Assembly: GCF_003347665.1 (NCBI RefSeq)
Contig: NZ_QDGA01000004.1
Location: 186,001-250,000 of the forward strand
Origin: Microvirga calopogonii
GTDB taxonomy: Bacteria > Pseudomonadota > Alphaproteobacteria > Rhizobiales > Beijerinckiaceae
DNA: 64,000 nt
Direction of reading: 5' to 3'
Shown: positions 21,276-29,683 of the stretch, piece after piece
Numbering within the stretch: position 1 is the first letter of the stretch
How the letters are laid out: every line of letters begins with the position of its first letter
Made by a program: the position numbers and the translations under genes
Notes under the pieces: generated by a model
The model's database searches: none
Seen by the model: the letters and a program-made list of their open reading frames with translations, nothing else
What the model was told of the DNA's origin: nothing

Positions 21276-22295
21276 ATGAAGAGACAGATAAGGCGCTTAA
21301 GCGCCGGTATAGCGGCTGCTTTAGGCGTGGTTGCGCTTGCGAGCGCCGCCTCGGCGCAGCAGAAGAATGAGGTTTCCATCACGCGCCAGCCCGGCATTAT
21401 CTACTTGCCGACGCATGTCATCGAGAAGCAGCAGCTCATCGAGAAGCATGCCGCCCGGCTCGGTCTGCCTGAGCTGAAGACCAAGTGGATCACCTTCAGC
21501 GGCGGCGGCGCGCAGACGGATGCGTTGTTGTCCGGCGGTGTCGACATGGTGAATACGGGTGTCGGCAATCTGCTTCTGCTCTGGGACCGGACAAAGGGCG
21601 GAGTAAAGGGCATCGTGGCGTCTTCCGCCCTGCCGCTGGCCTTCGTCACGCATGATCCGAAGATCAAATCACTGAAGGATTTCGGTCCCGGCGATAAGAT
21701 AGCCGTGCCGACTGTGAAGGTTTCGACCCAGGCGATCCTTCTCCAGATGGCGAGCGCCAAGGAGTTCGGCGCGGATCAGTGGTCGAAGCTCGATGCAAAC
21801 ACCGTTCAGCTCGGTCATCCCGATGCCGTCGTGGCCATGACCAATCCTCAGCACGAAGTGAAGAGCCACTTCGCTGCGCCGCCTTTCCAGTACATCGAGA
21901 TGAAGACCGTGCCGAACGCACGCATCATCCTGCAGTCGCCGGACATCATCGGTGGGCCGCTCACGCAGGGCCAGTTCTTCACGACGACGAAGTTCGCCGA
22001 AGCCAATCCCAAGGTCATCGAGGCCGTTCGCGCGGCATCCAAAGAGGCTCAGGATTTCATTCGCAGCGATACGAAGGCGGCAGTCGAGATCTATAAGGAA
22101 ATCACAGGCGATAAGACCAGTTCCGAAGATCTGCTCGCATGGCTCAAGGAGCCAGGCATGATGGAATGGAACCTCGAGCCGCAGGGTACGATGAAGTTTG
22201 CCGATCATCTCTATAAGATCGGAACGCTCAAGACACAGCCGAAATCCTGGAAGGATTTCTACCTGCCGATCGCGCACGATCTCAACGGCAGCTGA
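21276..22295 (+). CDS. ABC transporter substrate-binding protein (NMT1/SsuA type)
   Basis: Periplasmic binding protein of 339 residues with a signal peptide (MKRQIRRLSAGIAAALGVVALASAASAQ). The body has SITRQPGIIYLPTHVIEKQQLIEKHAARLG and FSGGGAQTDALLSGGVDMVNTGVGNLLLLWDRTKG, typical of the taurine/aliphatic sulfonate/thiamine-precursor binding family. The ligand cannot be read from sequence. The downstream IlvD/Edd dehydratase and RraA aldolase suggest a sugar acid or other hydroxy-carboxylate rather than a sulfonate. A hairpin follows the gene. Confidence 0.85.
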   Translation: MKRQIRRLSAGIAAALGVVALASAASAQQKNEVSITRQPGIIYLPTHVIEKQQLIEKHAARLGLPELKTKWITFSGGGAQTDALLSGGVDMVNTGVGNLLLLWDRTKGGVKGIVASSALPLAFVTHDPKIKSLKDFGPGDKIAVPTVKVSTQAILLQMASAKEFGADQWSKLDANTVQLGHPDAVVAMTNPQHEVKSHFAAPPFQYIEMKTVPNARIILQSPDIIGGPLTQGQFFTTTKFAEANPKVIEAVRAASKEAQDFIRSDTKAAVEIYKEITGDKTSSEDLLAWLKEPGMMEWNLEPQGTMKFADHLYKIGTLKTQPKSWKDFYLPIAHDLNGS

Positions 22296-22307
22296 TGAAC
22301 TGCGCCC

Positions 22308-22334
22308 GTGCGCCCCGCAAGGGGAGGGGCGCAC
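22308..22334 (+). promoter_or_regulatory. hairpin after the binding-protein gene
   Basis: A perfect 9-base stem (GTGCGCCCC at 22308-22316, GGGGCGCAC at 22326-22334) lies between the binding-protein stop and the ATPase start, without a T tract. It is likely an mRNA stabiliser or partial terminator that raises binding-protein levels over ATPase and permease. Confidence 0.55.
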
Positions 22335-22364
22335 TATCGTGTCTGTATCTTAGGTCAATCATTC

Positions 22365-23126
22365 ATGTCCGCTCTTCTCGATGTCAGTGGCGTGACACTG
22401 CGCTACAAAACGCCCAGCGTCCTCGTGACGGCGACCGACAGGGTCAGCTTTCAGGTCAATCAATCCGATCGTTTCGTCCTGCTCGGACCGTCCGGATGCG
22501 GCAAGTCCACATTGCTCAAGGCCGTCGGCGGCTATCTGAGCCCGAGCGAAGGCAAGATCCGCATCAAGGGGCGCGAGGTTACCGAGCCTGGTGCCGATCG
22601 CATGATGGTCTTCCAGGAATTCGACCAACTGCTTCCCTGGAAGACTGTCCTTGGAAATGTAATGTTCCCCTTGCTCGCGGCCCGTAAGCTGTCGCACAAG
22701 GAGGCCGAGGAACGGGCACGTGCCTATATCGAGAAGGTCAATCTCACGAGAGCCATCGACTCTTATCCGCATACCCTGTCCGGTGGCATGAAGCAGCGCG
22801 TTGCTATCGCCCGCGGCATGGCGATGGAGCCCGACATTCTGCTCATGGATGAGCCCTTCGCCGCACTCGATGCGCTCACCCGGAGAACCTGTCAGGATGA
22901 GCTTCTGCAGCTTTGGGAAGACACGAAATTCACCGTGATGTTCGTGACCCATTCCATCGCGGAGGCCATCAAGATCGGCAACCGCATTCTGCTCCTTTCT
23001 CCCCATCCAGGCCGTGTGAAGGCCGAAGTGAACGACGTAGACCGCGTTTCGCCCACGGACGGGAGCGCCGGGCAGCTCGAGAAGCATATCCACGAGCTTT
23101 TGTTCGCCGACGAAGCAGAACATTAG
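22365..23126 (+). CDS. ABC transporter ATP-binding protein (SsuB/TauB type)
   Basis: A 253-residue ATPase with Walker A LLGPSGCGKSTLLKAVGGY, Q-loop FQEFDQLLPWKTV, signature LSGGMKQRVAIARGM, Walker B ILLMDEPFAALDA and H-loop FVTHSIAEAIKIG. The FQEFDQLLPWKTV form of the Q-loop is typical of the nitrate/taurine/sulfonate class. ATG 22365 was chosen because MSALLDVSGVTLRY is the normal start; the frame opens earlier inside the hairpin. It pairs with the permease 10 bases downstream. Confidence 0.9.
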   Translation: MSALLDVSGVTLRYKTPSVLVTATDRVSFQVNQSDRFVLLGPSGCGKSTLLKAVGGYLSPSEGKIRIKGREVTEPGADRMMVFQEFDQLLPWKTVLGNVMFPLLAARKLSHKEAEERARAYIEKVNLTRAIDSYPHTLSGGMKQRVAIARGMAMEPDILLMDEPFAALDALTRRTCQDELLQLWEDTKFTVMFVTHSIAEAIKIGNRILLLSPHPGRVKAEVNDVDRVSPTDGSAGQLEKHIHELLFADEAEH

Positions 23127-23136
23127 GAGCACGCTC

Positions 23137-24000
23137 ATGAGCAATGCACAGATCGTGATGCGCGCCGACACGGGTGCGGCGCAGGCGCATACGGGTGCGG
23201 TCGAGCGCAAGCTCAGCACTCTCGAACTCGCCTGGGGGAATGGCTTCGTCCGCAAGACGGCCATCATCATCTTCCTCGGTATCGTCTGGGAGGTCTACGG
23301 TCGCTACCTCGACAATCCGCTCCTTTTCCCGACCCTGGGTGACACCCTGTCCGCCATGGCTGACAGGATCATGGATGGAACAATCCCGCTCCGGGCATGG
23401 ACCTCGCTCAAGGTTCTGCTGATGGGTTATGCGGCGGGCGTTACCATCGCGGCGATTCTGACGATTCTCGCCATCAACACCCGCATCGGCACGGATTTCC
23501 TCGAGACGATGACGGCAATGTTCAATCCGCTGCCAGCCATCGCGCTGCTGCCCCTGGCTCTTATCTGGTTTGGCCTCGGCAACGGCAGCCTGGTCTTCGT
23601 GCTGATCCACTCGGTGCTCTGGGCCGTGGCACTCAACACCCATTCCGGATTTCTCGGTGTGTCGCAGACGCTGCGCATGGTCGGACGGAACTATGGTCTG
23701 AAGGGGCTCTCCTATGTTTTCAAGATCCTGGTCCCTGCCGCCTTCCCATCGATCCTGACGGGCCTGAAGATCGGCTGGGCCTTTGCCTGGCGCACGCTGA
23801 TCGCGGCGGAACTCGTGTTCGGCGTATCGTCGGGGCAGGGAGGACTGGGCTGGTTCATCTTCGAGAACCGCAACCTGCTCGACATCCCATCCGTCTTCGC
23901 AGGGCTTCTGACCGTCATCATCATCGGTCTCGTCGTCGAGAATCTGATCTTCAGGACGATCGAGCGCAAGACCATCCGGAAGTGGGGCCTCCAGAGCTGA
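23137..24000 (+). CDS. ABC transporter permease (SsuC/TauC type)
   Basis: A 287-residue inner-membrane protein with about six hydrophobic segments. The N-terminal cytoplasmic tail is followed by AIIIFLGIVWEVYGRYLDNPLLFPTLGDTL. The EAA-like loop is LGVSQTLRMVGRNYGLKGLSYVFKILVPAAFPSILTGLKIGWAFAWRTLIAAEL, the hallmark of this permease class. It completes a single-permease importer with the preceding two genes and ends 36 bases before the dehydratase. Confidence 0.9.
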   Translation: MSNAQIVMRADTGAAQAHTGAVERKLSTLELAWGNGFVRKTAIIIFLGIVWEVYGRYLDNPLLFPTLGDTLSAMADRIMDGTIPLRAWTSLKVLLMGYAAGVTIAAILTILAINTRIGTDFLETMTAMFNPLPAIALLPLALIWFGLGNGSLVFVLIHSVLWAVALNTHSGFLGVSQTLRMVGRNYGLKGLSYVFKILVPAAFPSILTGLKIGWAFAWRTLIAAELVFGVSSGQGGLGWFIFENRNLLDIPSVFAGLLTVIIIGLVVENLIFRTIERKTIRKWGLQS

Positions 24001-24036
24001 GTCTGCGCTCGGCCCTTCCCATTTTCTTCCAATTCA

Positions 24037-25788
24037 ATGAGCGTTCGCACCATGACAGCTAGAAAGACGCCTGAATCGCTCAGGAGCGCGCGCTGGTTCG
24101 CGCCCGATGACCTGCGGGGGTTCGGTCACCGCTCCCGCATGATGCAGATGGGCTATGCCCCGGAGGACTGGGTCGGCCGGCCTGTCATCGCCATCCTCAA
24201 TACCTGGTCCGACATCAATCCGTGCCATGCCCATTTCAAGCTGCGTGTCGACGATGTGAAGCGCGGTGTCCTCCAGGCGGGAGGCTTTCCGGTAGAATTG
24301 CCGGGAATTTCCCTTGCTGAGCAATACGTCAAGCCGACGACCATGCTCTACCGCAACATGCTGGCTATGGACGTCGAAGAACTGCTGCGGTCCCATCCGG
24401 TCGATGGGGTCGTGCTGATGGGAGGTTGTGACAAGACCACGCCTGCGCTTCTCCTGGGCGCCACGAGTGCGGGGCTGCCGGCCATTTATCTGCCTGCTGG
24501 GCCTATGCTGCGCGGCAACTGGAAGGGCAAGATCCTGGGATCCGGGTCGGATGCATGGAAGTATTGGGATGAGCGCCGCGCCGGGACCATCACGGACGCG
24601 GACTGGCTCAATATGGAAGCGGGTATCGCCCGCAGCCATGGCACTTGCATGACCATGGGCACGGCCTCCACGATGACGGCGATTGCAGAGGCGATTGGAA
24701 TGACCCTGCCGGGGGCATCCTCGATCCCGGCTCCCGATGCCAACCATGTGCGCATGAGTGCCGAATGCGGACGGCGCATCGTCGAAATGGTATGGGAGGA
24801 TCTGACGCCGGACCGGATCCAGACCCGGGAGGCCTTCCTGAATGGCATCGCCGTTGCCATGGCAATGGGTTGTTCGACCAATGCCATCATTCACCTGATC
24901 GCTCAGGCGCGCCGCGCGGGACAGGAGATCGGCCTCGGCGACTTCGAGGCGGCAAGCCGCAAAGTGCCGGTGATTGCCAATGTGCGTCCGAGCGGTGACA
25001 AGTATCTGATGGAGGATTTCTATTATGCTGGCGGCTTGCCGGCTTTGATGACCCGCATCAAGGATCATCTTCACCTCGATGCTCTGACCGTGACCGGTCA
25101 ATCCCTGGGCGAGAATATTGCCGGGGCGGAGGTGTTCAATGATGACGTCATACGCAGCGTCGACAATCCGATTTATGCCGAGGGAGCGCTGGCGGTTCTC
25201 AAAGGAAACCTTGCCCCGGACGGCTGCGTGATAAAACCGAGCGCATGTGATCCACGCTATCTGAAGCATACCGGACCGGCTCTCGTCTTCGACGACTACC
25301 CGTCCATGAAGGCCGCCATCGACGACGAGAACCTGGAAGTCACCGCCGATCACATCCTGATTCTGCGCAATGCGGGCCCGCAAGGTGGGCCCGGCATGCC
25401 CGAATGGGGCATGCTGCCGATCCCGAAGAAGCTCGTGAAGCAGGGTGTGCGCGACATGCTGCGCCTGTCCGATGCCCGCATGAGCGGTACGAGCTATGGT
25501 GCCTGCATTCTTCATGTCTCACCGGAGGCCTATGTCGGAGGGCCCCTTGCTCTGGTGAAGAACGGCGACATGATCTCGGTGGATGTGGCGGCACGAACCA
25601 TAGACCTCAATGTATCGGGCGACGAGATGGAGCGACGCCGCGTGGAGTGGGTGAAACCAGAGGCTCGCTTCGAGCGCGGCTATGGCTGGATGTTTACGCG
25701 GCACATCAAGCAGGCTCACGAAGGCTGCGACTTCGATTTCTTGGAAACCAGCTTCGGTGCGCCCGCCGGAGAACCCGCCATCTACTGA
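24037..25788 (+). CDS. IlvD/Edd-family dehydratase (sugar-acid dehydratase type)
   Basis: The 583-residue protein belongs to the Fe-S dihydroxy-acid/phosphogluconate dehydratase family. Cysteines in the expected cluster-binding contexts are seen: WSDINPCHAHF, VVLMGGCDKTTPALLLGA and HGTCMTMGTASTM. The sequence SARWFAPDDLRGFGHRSRMMQMGY is typical of the L-arabonate/D-xylonate-like branch rather than biosynthetic IlvD. It would dehydrate an aldonic acid to a 2-keto-3-deoxy acid. ATG 24052 is a possible alternative start. Its partners are an importer upstream and an aldolase downstream. Confidence 0.85.
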   Translation: MSVRTMTARKTPESLRSARWFAPDDLRGFGHRSRMMQMGYAPEDWVGRPVIAILNTWSDINPCHAHFKLRVDDVKRGVLQAGGFPVELPGISLAEQYVKPTTMLYRNMLAMDVEELLRSHPVDGVVLMGGCDKTTPALLLGATSAGLPAIYLPAGPMLRGNWKGKILGSGSDAWKYWDERRAGTITDADWLNMEAGIARSHGTCMTMGTASTMTAIAEAIGMTLPGASSIPAPDANHVRMSAECGRRIVEMVWEDLTPDRIQTREAFLNGIAVAMAMGCSTNAIIHLIAQARRAGQEIGLGDFEAASRKVPVIANVRPSGDKYLMEDFYYAGGLPALMTRIKDHLHLDALTVTGQSLGENIAGAEVFNDDVIRSVDNPIYAEGALAVLKGNLAPDGCVIKPSACDPRYLKHTGPALVFDDYPSMKAAIDDENLEVTADHILILRNAGPQGGPGMPEWGMLPIPKKLVKQGVRDMLRLSDARMSGTSYGACILHVSPEAYVGGPLALVKNGDMISVDVAARTIDLNVSGDEMERRRVEWVKPEARFERGYGWMFTRHIKQAHEGCDFDFLETSFGAPAGEPAIY

Positions 25789-25803
25789 CATATGGAGAGG
25801 ATC

Positions 25804-26523
25804 ATGACCACGTTGAAGCCGGAGACCCGCGAGAAGCTGAAGACTGTCAGTACAGCAACGCTGTGTACTGCCCTTTACAAGCGTGGCCTGCGCAACCAGT
25901 TCATTCAGGATGTCCGCCCGCTCAACCCCGACCTCGGAAACATGGTGGGTGAGGCCTTCACGCTTCGTTATATTCCCGCTCGCGAGGATCTGAACCCGAT
26001 CAGCGTGTTTCAGGATCGCTCTCACCCCCAGCGCAAGGCCGTGGAGGAGTGCCCCCCTGGCGCGGTCATGGTGATCGACAGCCGCAAGGATGCCCGCGCA
26101 GCCTCGGCCGGTGGGATCCTGGTATCACGCCTGATGAAGCGGGGTGTCGCTGGTGTTGTTACCGATGGCGGCTTCCGGGACTCGCCTGAAATCGCGCGGC
26201 TCGGCATTCCGGCCTATCACAACCGCCCCTCCGCTCCGACCAATCTCACCCATCACCAGGCGCTCGACATCAATGTTCCGATCGGTTGTGGTGACGTGCC
26301 AGTGTGGCCCGGCGATGTGGTCGTCGGCGATGGCGAGGGCGTCGTCGTCATTCCGGCTTATCTGGCGGACGAGATTGCCGGCGAGGCCGTGGAGATGACC
26401 GCATTCGAGGATTTCGTGCAGGAAGAGGTCATGAAGGGCCGCTCCATCCTGGGGCTCTATCCACCGACGGATGAGCGAACCCACGCGGATTTTGCGGCTT
26501 GGCGCAAGGAGAAGGGCCGCTAA
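25804..26523 (+). CDS. RraA/HMG-aldolase family protein
   Basis: The 239-residue protein carries the family core GGILVSRLMKRGVAGVVTDGGFRDSPEI, in which Arg and Asp of GGFRD are the substrate and metal residues of 4-hydroxy-4-methyl-2-oxoglutarate aldolases. The N-terminus (VSTATLCTALYKRGLRNQFIQDVRPLNP) also fits. RraA-like names refer to RNase E inhibition, but this catabolic context argues for an aldolase or decarboxylase acting on a keto acid. The start at 25804 was selected because a strong GGAGAGG precedes it; an ATG at 25792 overlaps that ribosome site. Confidence 0.85.
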   Translation: MTTLKPETREKLKTVSTATLCTALYKRGLRNQFIQDVRPLNPDLGNMVGEAFTLRYIPAREDLNPISVFQDRSHPQRKAVEECPPGAVMVIDSRKDARAASAGGILVSRLMKRGVAGVVTDGGFRDSPEIARLGIPAYHNRPSAPTNLTHHQALDINVPIGCGDVPVWPGDVVVGDGEGVVVIPAYLADEIAGEAVEMTAFEDFVQEEVMKGRSILGLYPPTDERTHADFAAWRKEKGR

Positions 26524-26694
26524 AGCATCGACGTTAAGGTGGGCCCCACTTTGGGATCGATTCCGATGATCGTCCCTTAGCTGGCGCATCGACTCGTGCA
26601 GAAAACGGGATCCGGTTTCGCGTGTAAAGATCCTAAAGACAAGGCCTTAGAGCATTGGACCTGAGTTCGAGTTCACGTCCGATGCACTAAGAGG
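26523..26694. repeat. intergenic palindromic repeat, copy C
   Basis: AAAGCATCGACG leads to GCGCATCGACTCGTGCAGAAAACGGGATCCGGTTTCGCGTG, then AAGGCCTTAGAGCATTGGACCTGAGTTCGAGTTCACGTCCGATGCACTAA. The last part forms a GCATTGGAC/GTCCGATGC hairpin. These words match copies A and B, in a rearranged and more diverged form. Like copy B it separates two convergent genes and may terminate both. Confidence 0.7.
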
Positions 26695-27352
26695 CCAGCA
26701 TGCTTTGCGGAAGGTGGTTGGAAGCCAGGAGGGCTGCCTCCACCCGATTGCGAACGCGCAACTTCTGCAGAATGTTGGTCAGGTGGTGCTTGATCGTCTT
26801 CTCGCTCAGCTCGAGCTTGTTGCCGATCTCCTTATTGCTTCGTCCCTGAACCAGGATCGAGAGGATCTGCTGCTCGCGGGGAGTCAGAGGGGGAAGAGGA
26901 CCCGAGCCTTTAGCTTCGTTGGTGCCGCTCGGTCCCGATCTCATCAGAAGTCTTGCAGCAAGGCCGGGCGAGATGAAATTTTGCCCCTGATGCAGCGCCC
27001 GTACTGTCTGTATCAGCTCTTTGCTGCAAGCGCCTTTCAGCAGATAGCCACGCACGCCACGCTTCAAGGCGCTATAGACATGCTCTTCGTCTGCCTCGTC
27101 GGAAAGGATGACGATGCGAATGGTAGGGTTGTGCTGGAGGATCGATTCTACGGCCCCCATGCTGGGATCCAACACGCCGGCATCAAGGACAATCATGTCA
27201 GGAGCGTTTTCTTGGGCGACGTCGATTGCATCCCAGACCGATGTGCCTTGGACTATAACCTTGATGTCCGGTTGAGAATTCAGGGCAAGGCTCACGCCAT
27301 CCCGGAAGAGCGGATGCCTGTCGATGACACAGACGCGAATATTTTCTGTCAT
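26687..27352 (-). CDS. NarL/FixJ-family response regulator
   Basis: The 221-residue protein has a receiver domain (phospho-acceptor D57 in MIVLDAGV; conserved Lys in RGYLLKGA) and a C-terminal LuxR helix-turn-helix (LTPREQQILSILVQGRSNKEIGNKLELSEKTIKHHLTNILQKL). The acidic pair at the start of the receiver is D11-R12 instead of two acidic residues, so metal binding and phosphorylation may be altered. It is a close paralogue of the regulator at 27616-28278 and lacks its own kinase. Both respond presumably to the kinase at 28262-29683. Confidence 0.9.
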   Translation of the reverse strand: MTENIRVCVIDRHPLFRDGVSLALNSQPDIKVIVQGTSVWDAIDVAQENAPDMIVLDAGVLDPSMGAVESILQHNPTIRIVILSDEADEEHVYSALKRGVRGYLLKGACSKELIQTVRALHQGQNFISPGLAARLLMRSGPSGTNEAKGSGPLPPLTPREQQILSILVQGRSNKEIGNKLELSEKTIKHHLTNILQKLRVRNRVEAALLASNHLPQSMLAS

Positions 27353-27524
27353 TGGAGCCCCCCAGATCCAATATGATGCGCTGCCAACAACTCAAGCAGC
27401 CGATTTTCATGTGCCCGATGACGATCTCATTGAGCCTCATCCCACCCTAAGAATATTCACTCAAGGTTGCATGCAGCAATATCTATGAAGTGACAGGATG
27501 CGACCTTGCAGATCCCTTACGTGT

Positions 27525-27540
27525 TATCCCCGAAGAGGTA
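27525..27540 (-). promoter_or_regulatory. candidate NarL-type binding site upstream of the first regulator
   Basis: Read on the minus strand: TACCTCTTCGGGGATA. It contains TACCTCT, a match to the NarL heptamer consensus TACYYMT, followed by an imperfect inverted half. The same motif, one base shorter, occurs at 29783-29797 upstream of the kinase. It lies about 170 bases before the start of the regulator gene. Confidence 0.45.
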
Positions 27541-27615
27541 TGAATTGCCTCTTTAGAAGCGGATGCAGATCTGGAACGTGTCAGGACCTGATCCAGGGGA
27601 CCGACGCCATTGACG

Positions 27616-28278
27616 CTACCGCTTTCCGGATATTCGTTCTGAAGCCAGAATAGCCGCTTCCACGCGATTGCGAACTTGAAGTTTATCCATGACTGACGTC
27701 ACGTATCCTTTAACGGTCTTCTCAGTCAGTCCGAGTTCATCGCCGATCAATCTATTGCTGAACCCTTGAAAGATAAGCATCAAGATTTGCTCTTCACGGT
27801 CTGAAAGCTCGGGAAATCGCCGCACTGGATCCGGAGAGATGCTGTCGCCAACTCCTCTCGACATGATGAGTTGCGCGGCAAAACTCGGCGAGACGTAGTT
27901 TTGGCCCCGGTAAATCGATCTGACGGCATTCACGAGTTCTGAACTTCCCGTGCCTTTAAGGAGGTACCCCTTGGCTCCTTTCCTCAAGGCGCTTCGAACT
28001 TCATCCTCATCATCGACGACGGTGAGCATCAGGGTCTTGGTCGTTGGACAACTTTGCGCGATCTTCGACACGGCATTGATGCCTCCTCCCGGCATGTTCA
28101 TATCCAGAAGAAGAACGTCCGGACTATGCTCCTGGGCGATTTGAAGTGCATCCTGAGCACTTTGCCCTTGTCCAATAACCTCGATGTCGCTCTCCGACTC
28201 CAGAGCGAACACGACCCCGTCTCTATAAAGTGGGTGATCGTCGATGACCCCAACCCGGATTCTAGGCTGCATCCGCAT
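27616..28278 (-). CDS. NarL/FixJ-family response regulator, kinase partner
   Basis: The 220-residue protein has an intact receiver (acidic pair D13-D14 in GVIDDHPLYRDG, phospho-acceptor D59 in VLLLDMNMP, Lys in KGYLLKGT). Its LuxR helix-turn-helix is LSDREEQILMLIFQGFSNRLIGDELGLTEKTVKGYVTSVMDKL. It overlaps the end of the sensor kinase by up to 17 bases, so the two are translationally coupled and form a cognate pair. A start two codons later (28272) has better ribosome-site spacing (GGGA). Targets are unknown; the divergent RTX peroxidase is one candidate. Confidence 0.9.
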   Translation of the reverse strand: MRMQPRIRVGVIDDHPLYRDGVVFALESESDIEVIGQGQSAQDALQIAQEHSPDVLLLDMNMPGGGINAVSKIAQSCPTTKTLMLTVVDDEDEVRSALRKGAKGYLLKGTGSSELVNAVRSIYRGQNYVSPSFAAQLIMSRGVGDSISPDPVRRFPELSDREEQILMLIFQGFSNRLIGDELGLTEKTVKGYVTSVMDKLQVRNRVEAAILASERISGKR

Positions 28279-29683
28279 TCCCTACATTCACCAAGGGTAG
28301 AGATGCTTTGATGCGCGTTCCATCGCCAGGAATGCTCTTGATGCTCAATGCTCCTCCGATACTTTCAATTCTATCCTTGAGGCCGGCCAACCCCAGGCGC
28401 GGCTCGCTCCTGGTGATGTTTCCATCGGACATGCCTGGCCCCTTGTCCGCGACTTCGACGGTCACTGTCGCTCCATCCCAACAGACCTCGACTTGTTGCT
28501 CCTGGCCATCGGCATGTTTGAAGGCATTGTTGAGACCTTCCTGAACATAGCGGCATAGAGCGATCTTAACGAATTGCGGTGCGCTGTCTGGTAGATCCGC
28601 TATTCGATAAGCGATCGTCGTTCCCGTTCGGCGTTCATGCTGGCGTATCATGAACATCAATGCATCTCTGAGCGTCAGAGTTTGAATTTCCGGAAGAAGC
28701 ATGCCTTTGCAGATATTGCGCGTATCGGTGAGCGCATCAGCAAGAGCCTTCTGAATCTTCTGCAGGTTTTCACGGTCGCCTTCTATCCCCTGCACACGAT
28801 CGAGGCGCAGGAGCGCCAGACTGATAAGCTGCGCGACCCCGTCATGAAGATCGTATCCCATTTGCCGCATCAGGCGCTCGTTGTCTTCCGTGGCATTCTG
28901 AGCTGCGCGCTCGATCCGCGCTTGGAGGACCCGGTTCTGACGAAGCAACTCCGAGAGCTGGGAGACACGCTCCTTCAGCGTCGCACGCTGTCGGTCAATG
29001 GTTTTGCTCCCATTGGCCACAATGACGAACAGGCATCCCATCATGTTCAGGGTGATCAAGGCCGTTGCGAGCCAGGTTTTCCATTCCGATGCGATGAGCT
29101 CGGAGTTCAACCTCTCTGCACGCTCATGAAACTCGACGACGGCGATGATGCCGCCTGTCTCAAAGTTCCGAATGGGAGCGAAGACCTTGAGAAGAGGAAG
29201 TCCGGTGAATTGTTCGGCAATCTCCTCGTCTCCGGGAACATCGTCGAACTCTGCGGCAATCGTTCCGGCCCAAGCCTTTCGCGAAGCGGGAGGAGGGGTG
29301 AATTTTTTGCCGATGAGATCAGGTTCACTGCTGTGAACAATCAATCCGTCGTGGTTCCAAACTCTGACCGAGGTGATGCTTGCCTGGAAATCGGGCCTTT
29401 CCATCGCCTGGTTCAGGCCTTGGATGCTGCCGGGCGAGAGAACGCTGCCGGAAAGATCCTGAAGATGTGGTGCGATGAAGGTGTTGATATAGAGTGCTGT
29501 GGATGCGGCCTTGACCTCGGCGACACTCTTCTCGATCTGCCATGAGACAAGAGTGCCCATGGCAAACATTCCAGTCAGCATGACTGCGAATGCGACCAGG
29601 AGAAATTGTCGGGCAAGGCTCCTCCTCTTCCGACGTCTTGCCCCTGACGGTTTGCCAGACCTTCTATTCCTGAAAACATACAC
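28262..29683 (-). CDS. NarX-like sensor histidine kinase (HisKA_3 type)
   Basis: The 473-residue membrane kinase has transmembrane segments at about 25-48 (QFLLVAFAVMLTGMFAMGTLV) and 203-223. They flank a periplasmic sensing domain of about 150 residues containing IVHSSEPDLIGKKF. A coiled linker leads to the HisKA_3 box with H280 (YDLHDGVAQL) and a HATPase_c domain (N-box LNNAFKHADG, G-box VADKGPGMSDG). The extracellular domain fits a single-Cache-like sensor fold, but the ligand is unknown. It is coupled to the regulator that overlaps its 3' end. Confidence 0.9.
   Translation of the reverse strand: MYVFRNRRSGKPSGARRRKRRSLARQFLLVAFAVMLTGMFAMGTLVSWQIEKSVAEVKAASTALYINTFIAPHLQDLSGSVLSPGSIQGLNQAMERPDFQASITSVRVWNHDGLIVHSSEPDLIGKKFTPPPASRKAWAGTIAAEFDDVPGDEEIAEQFTGLPLLKVFAPIRNFETGGIIAVVEFHERAERLNSELIASEWKTWLATALITLNMMGCLFVIVANGSKTIDRQRATLKERVSQLSELLRQNRVLQARIERAAQNATEDNERLMRQMGYDLHDGVAQLISLALLRLDRVQGIEGDRENLQKIQKALADALTDTRNICKGMLLPEIQTLTLRDALMFMIRQHERRTGTTIAYRIADLPDSAPQFVKIALCRYVQEGLNNAFKHADGQEQQVEVCWDGATVTVEVADKGPGMSDGNITRSEPRLGLAGLKDRIESIGGALSIKSIPGDGTRIKASLPLVNVGNADAA

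Noticed and set aside
24034-25515. Open frame of 493 codons opposite the IlvD/Edd gene
   Set aside because: Antisense to Fe-S dehydratase motifs, with no domain seen.
25804-26523. RNase E inhibitor role for the RraA-like protein
   Set aside because: Operon context and the GGFRD motif favour an aldolase; RraA naming comes from fold similarity.
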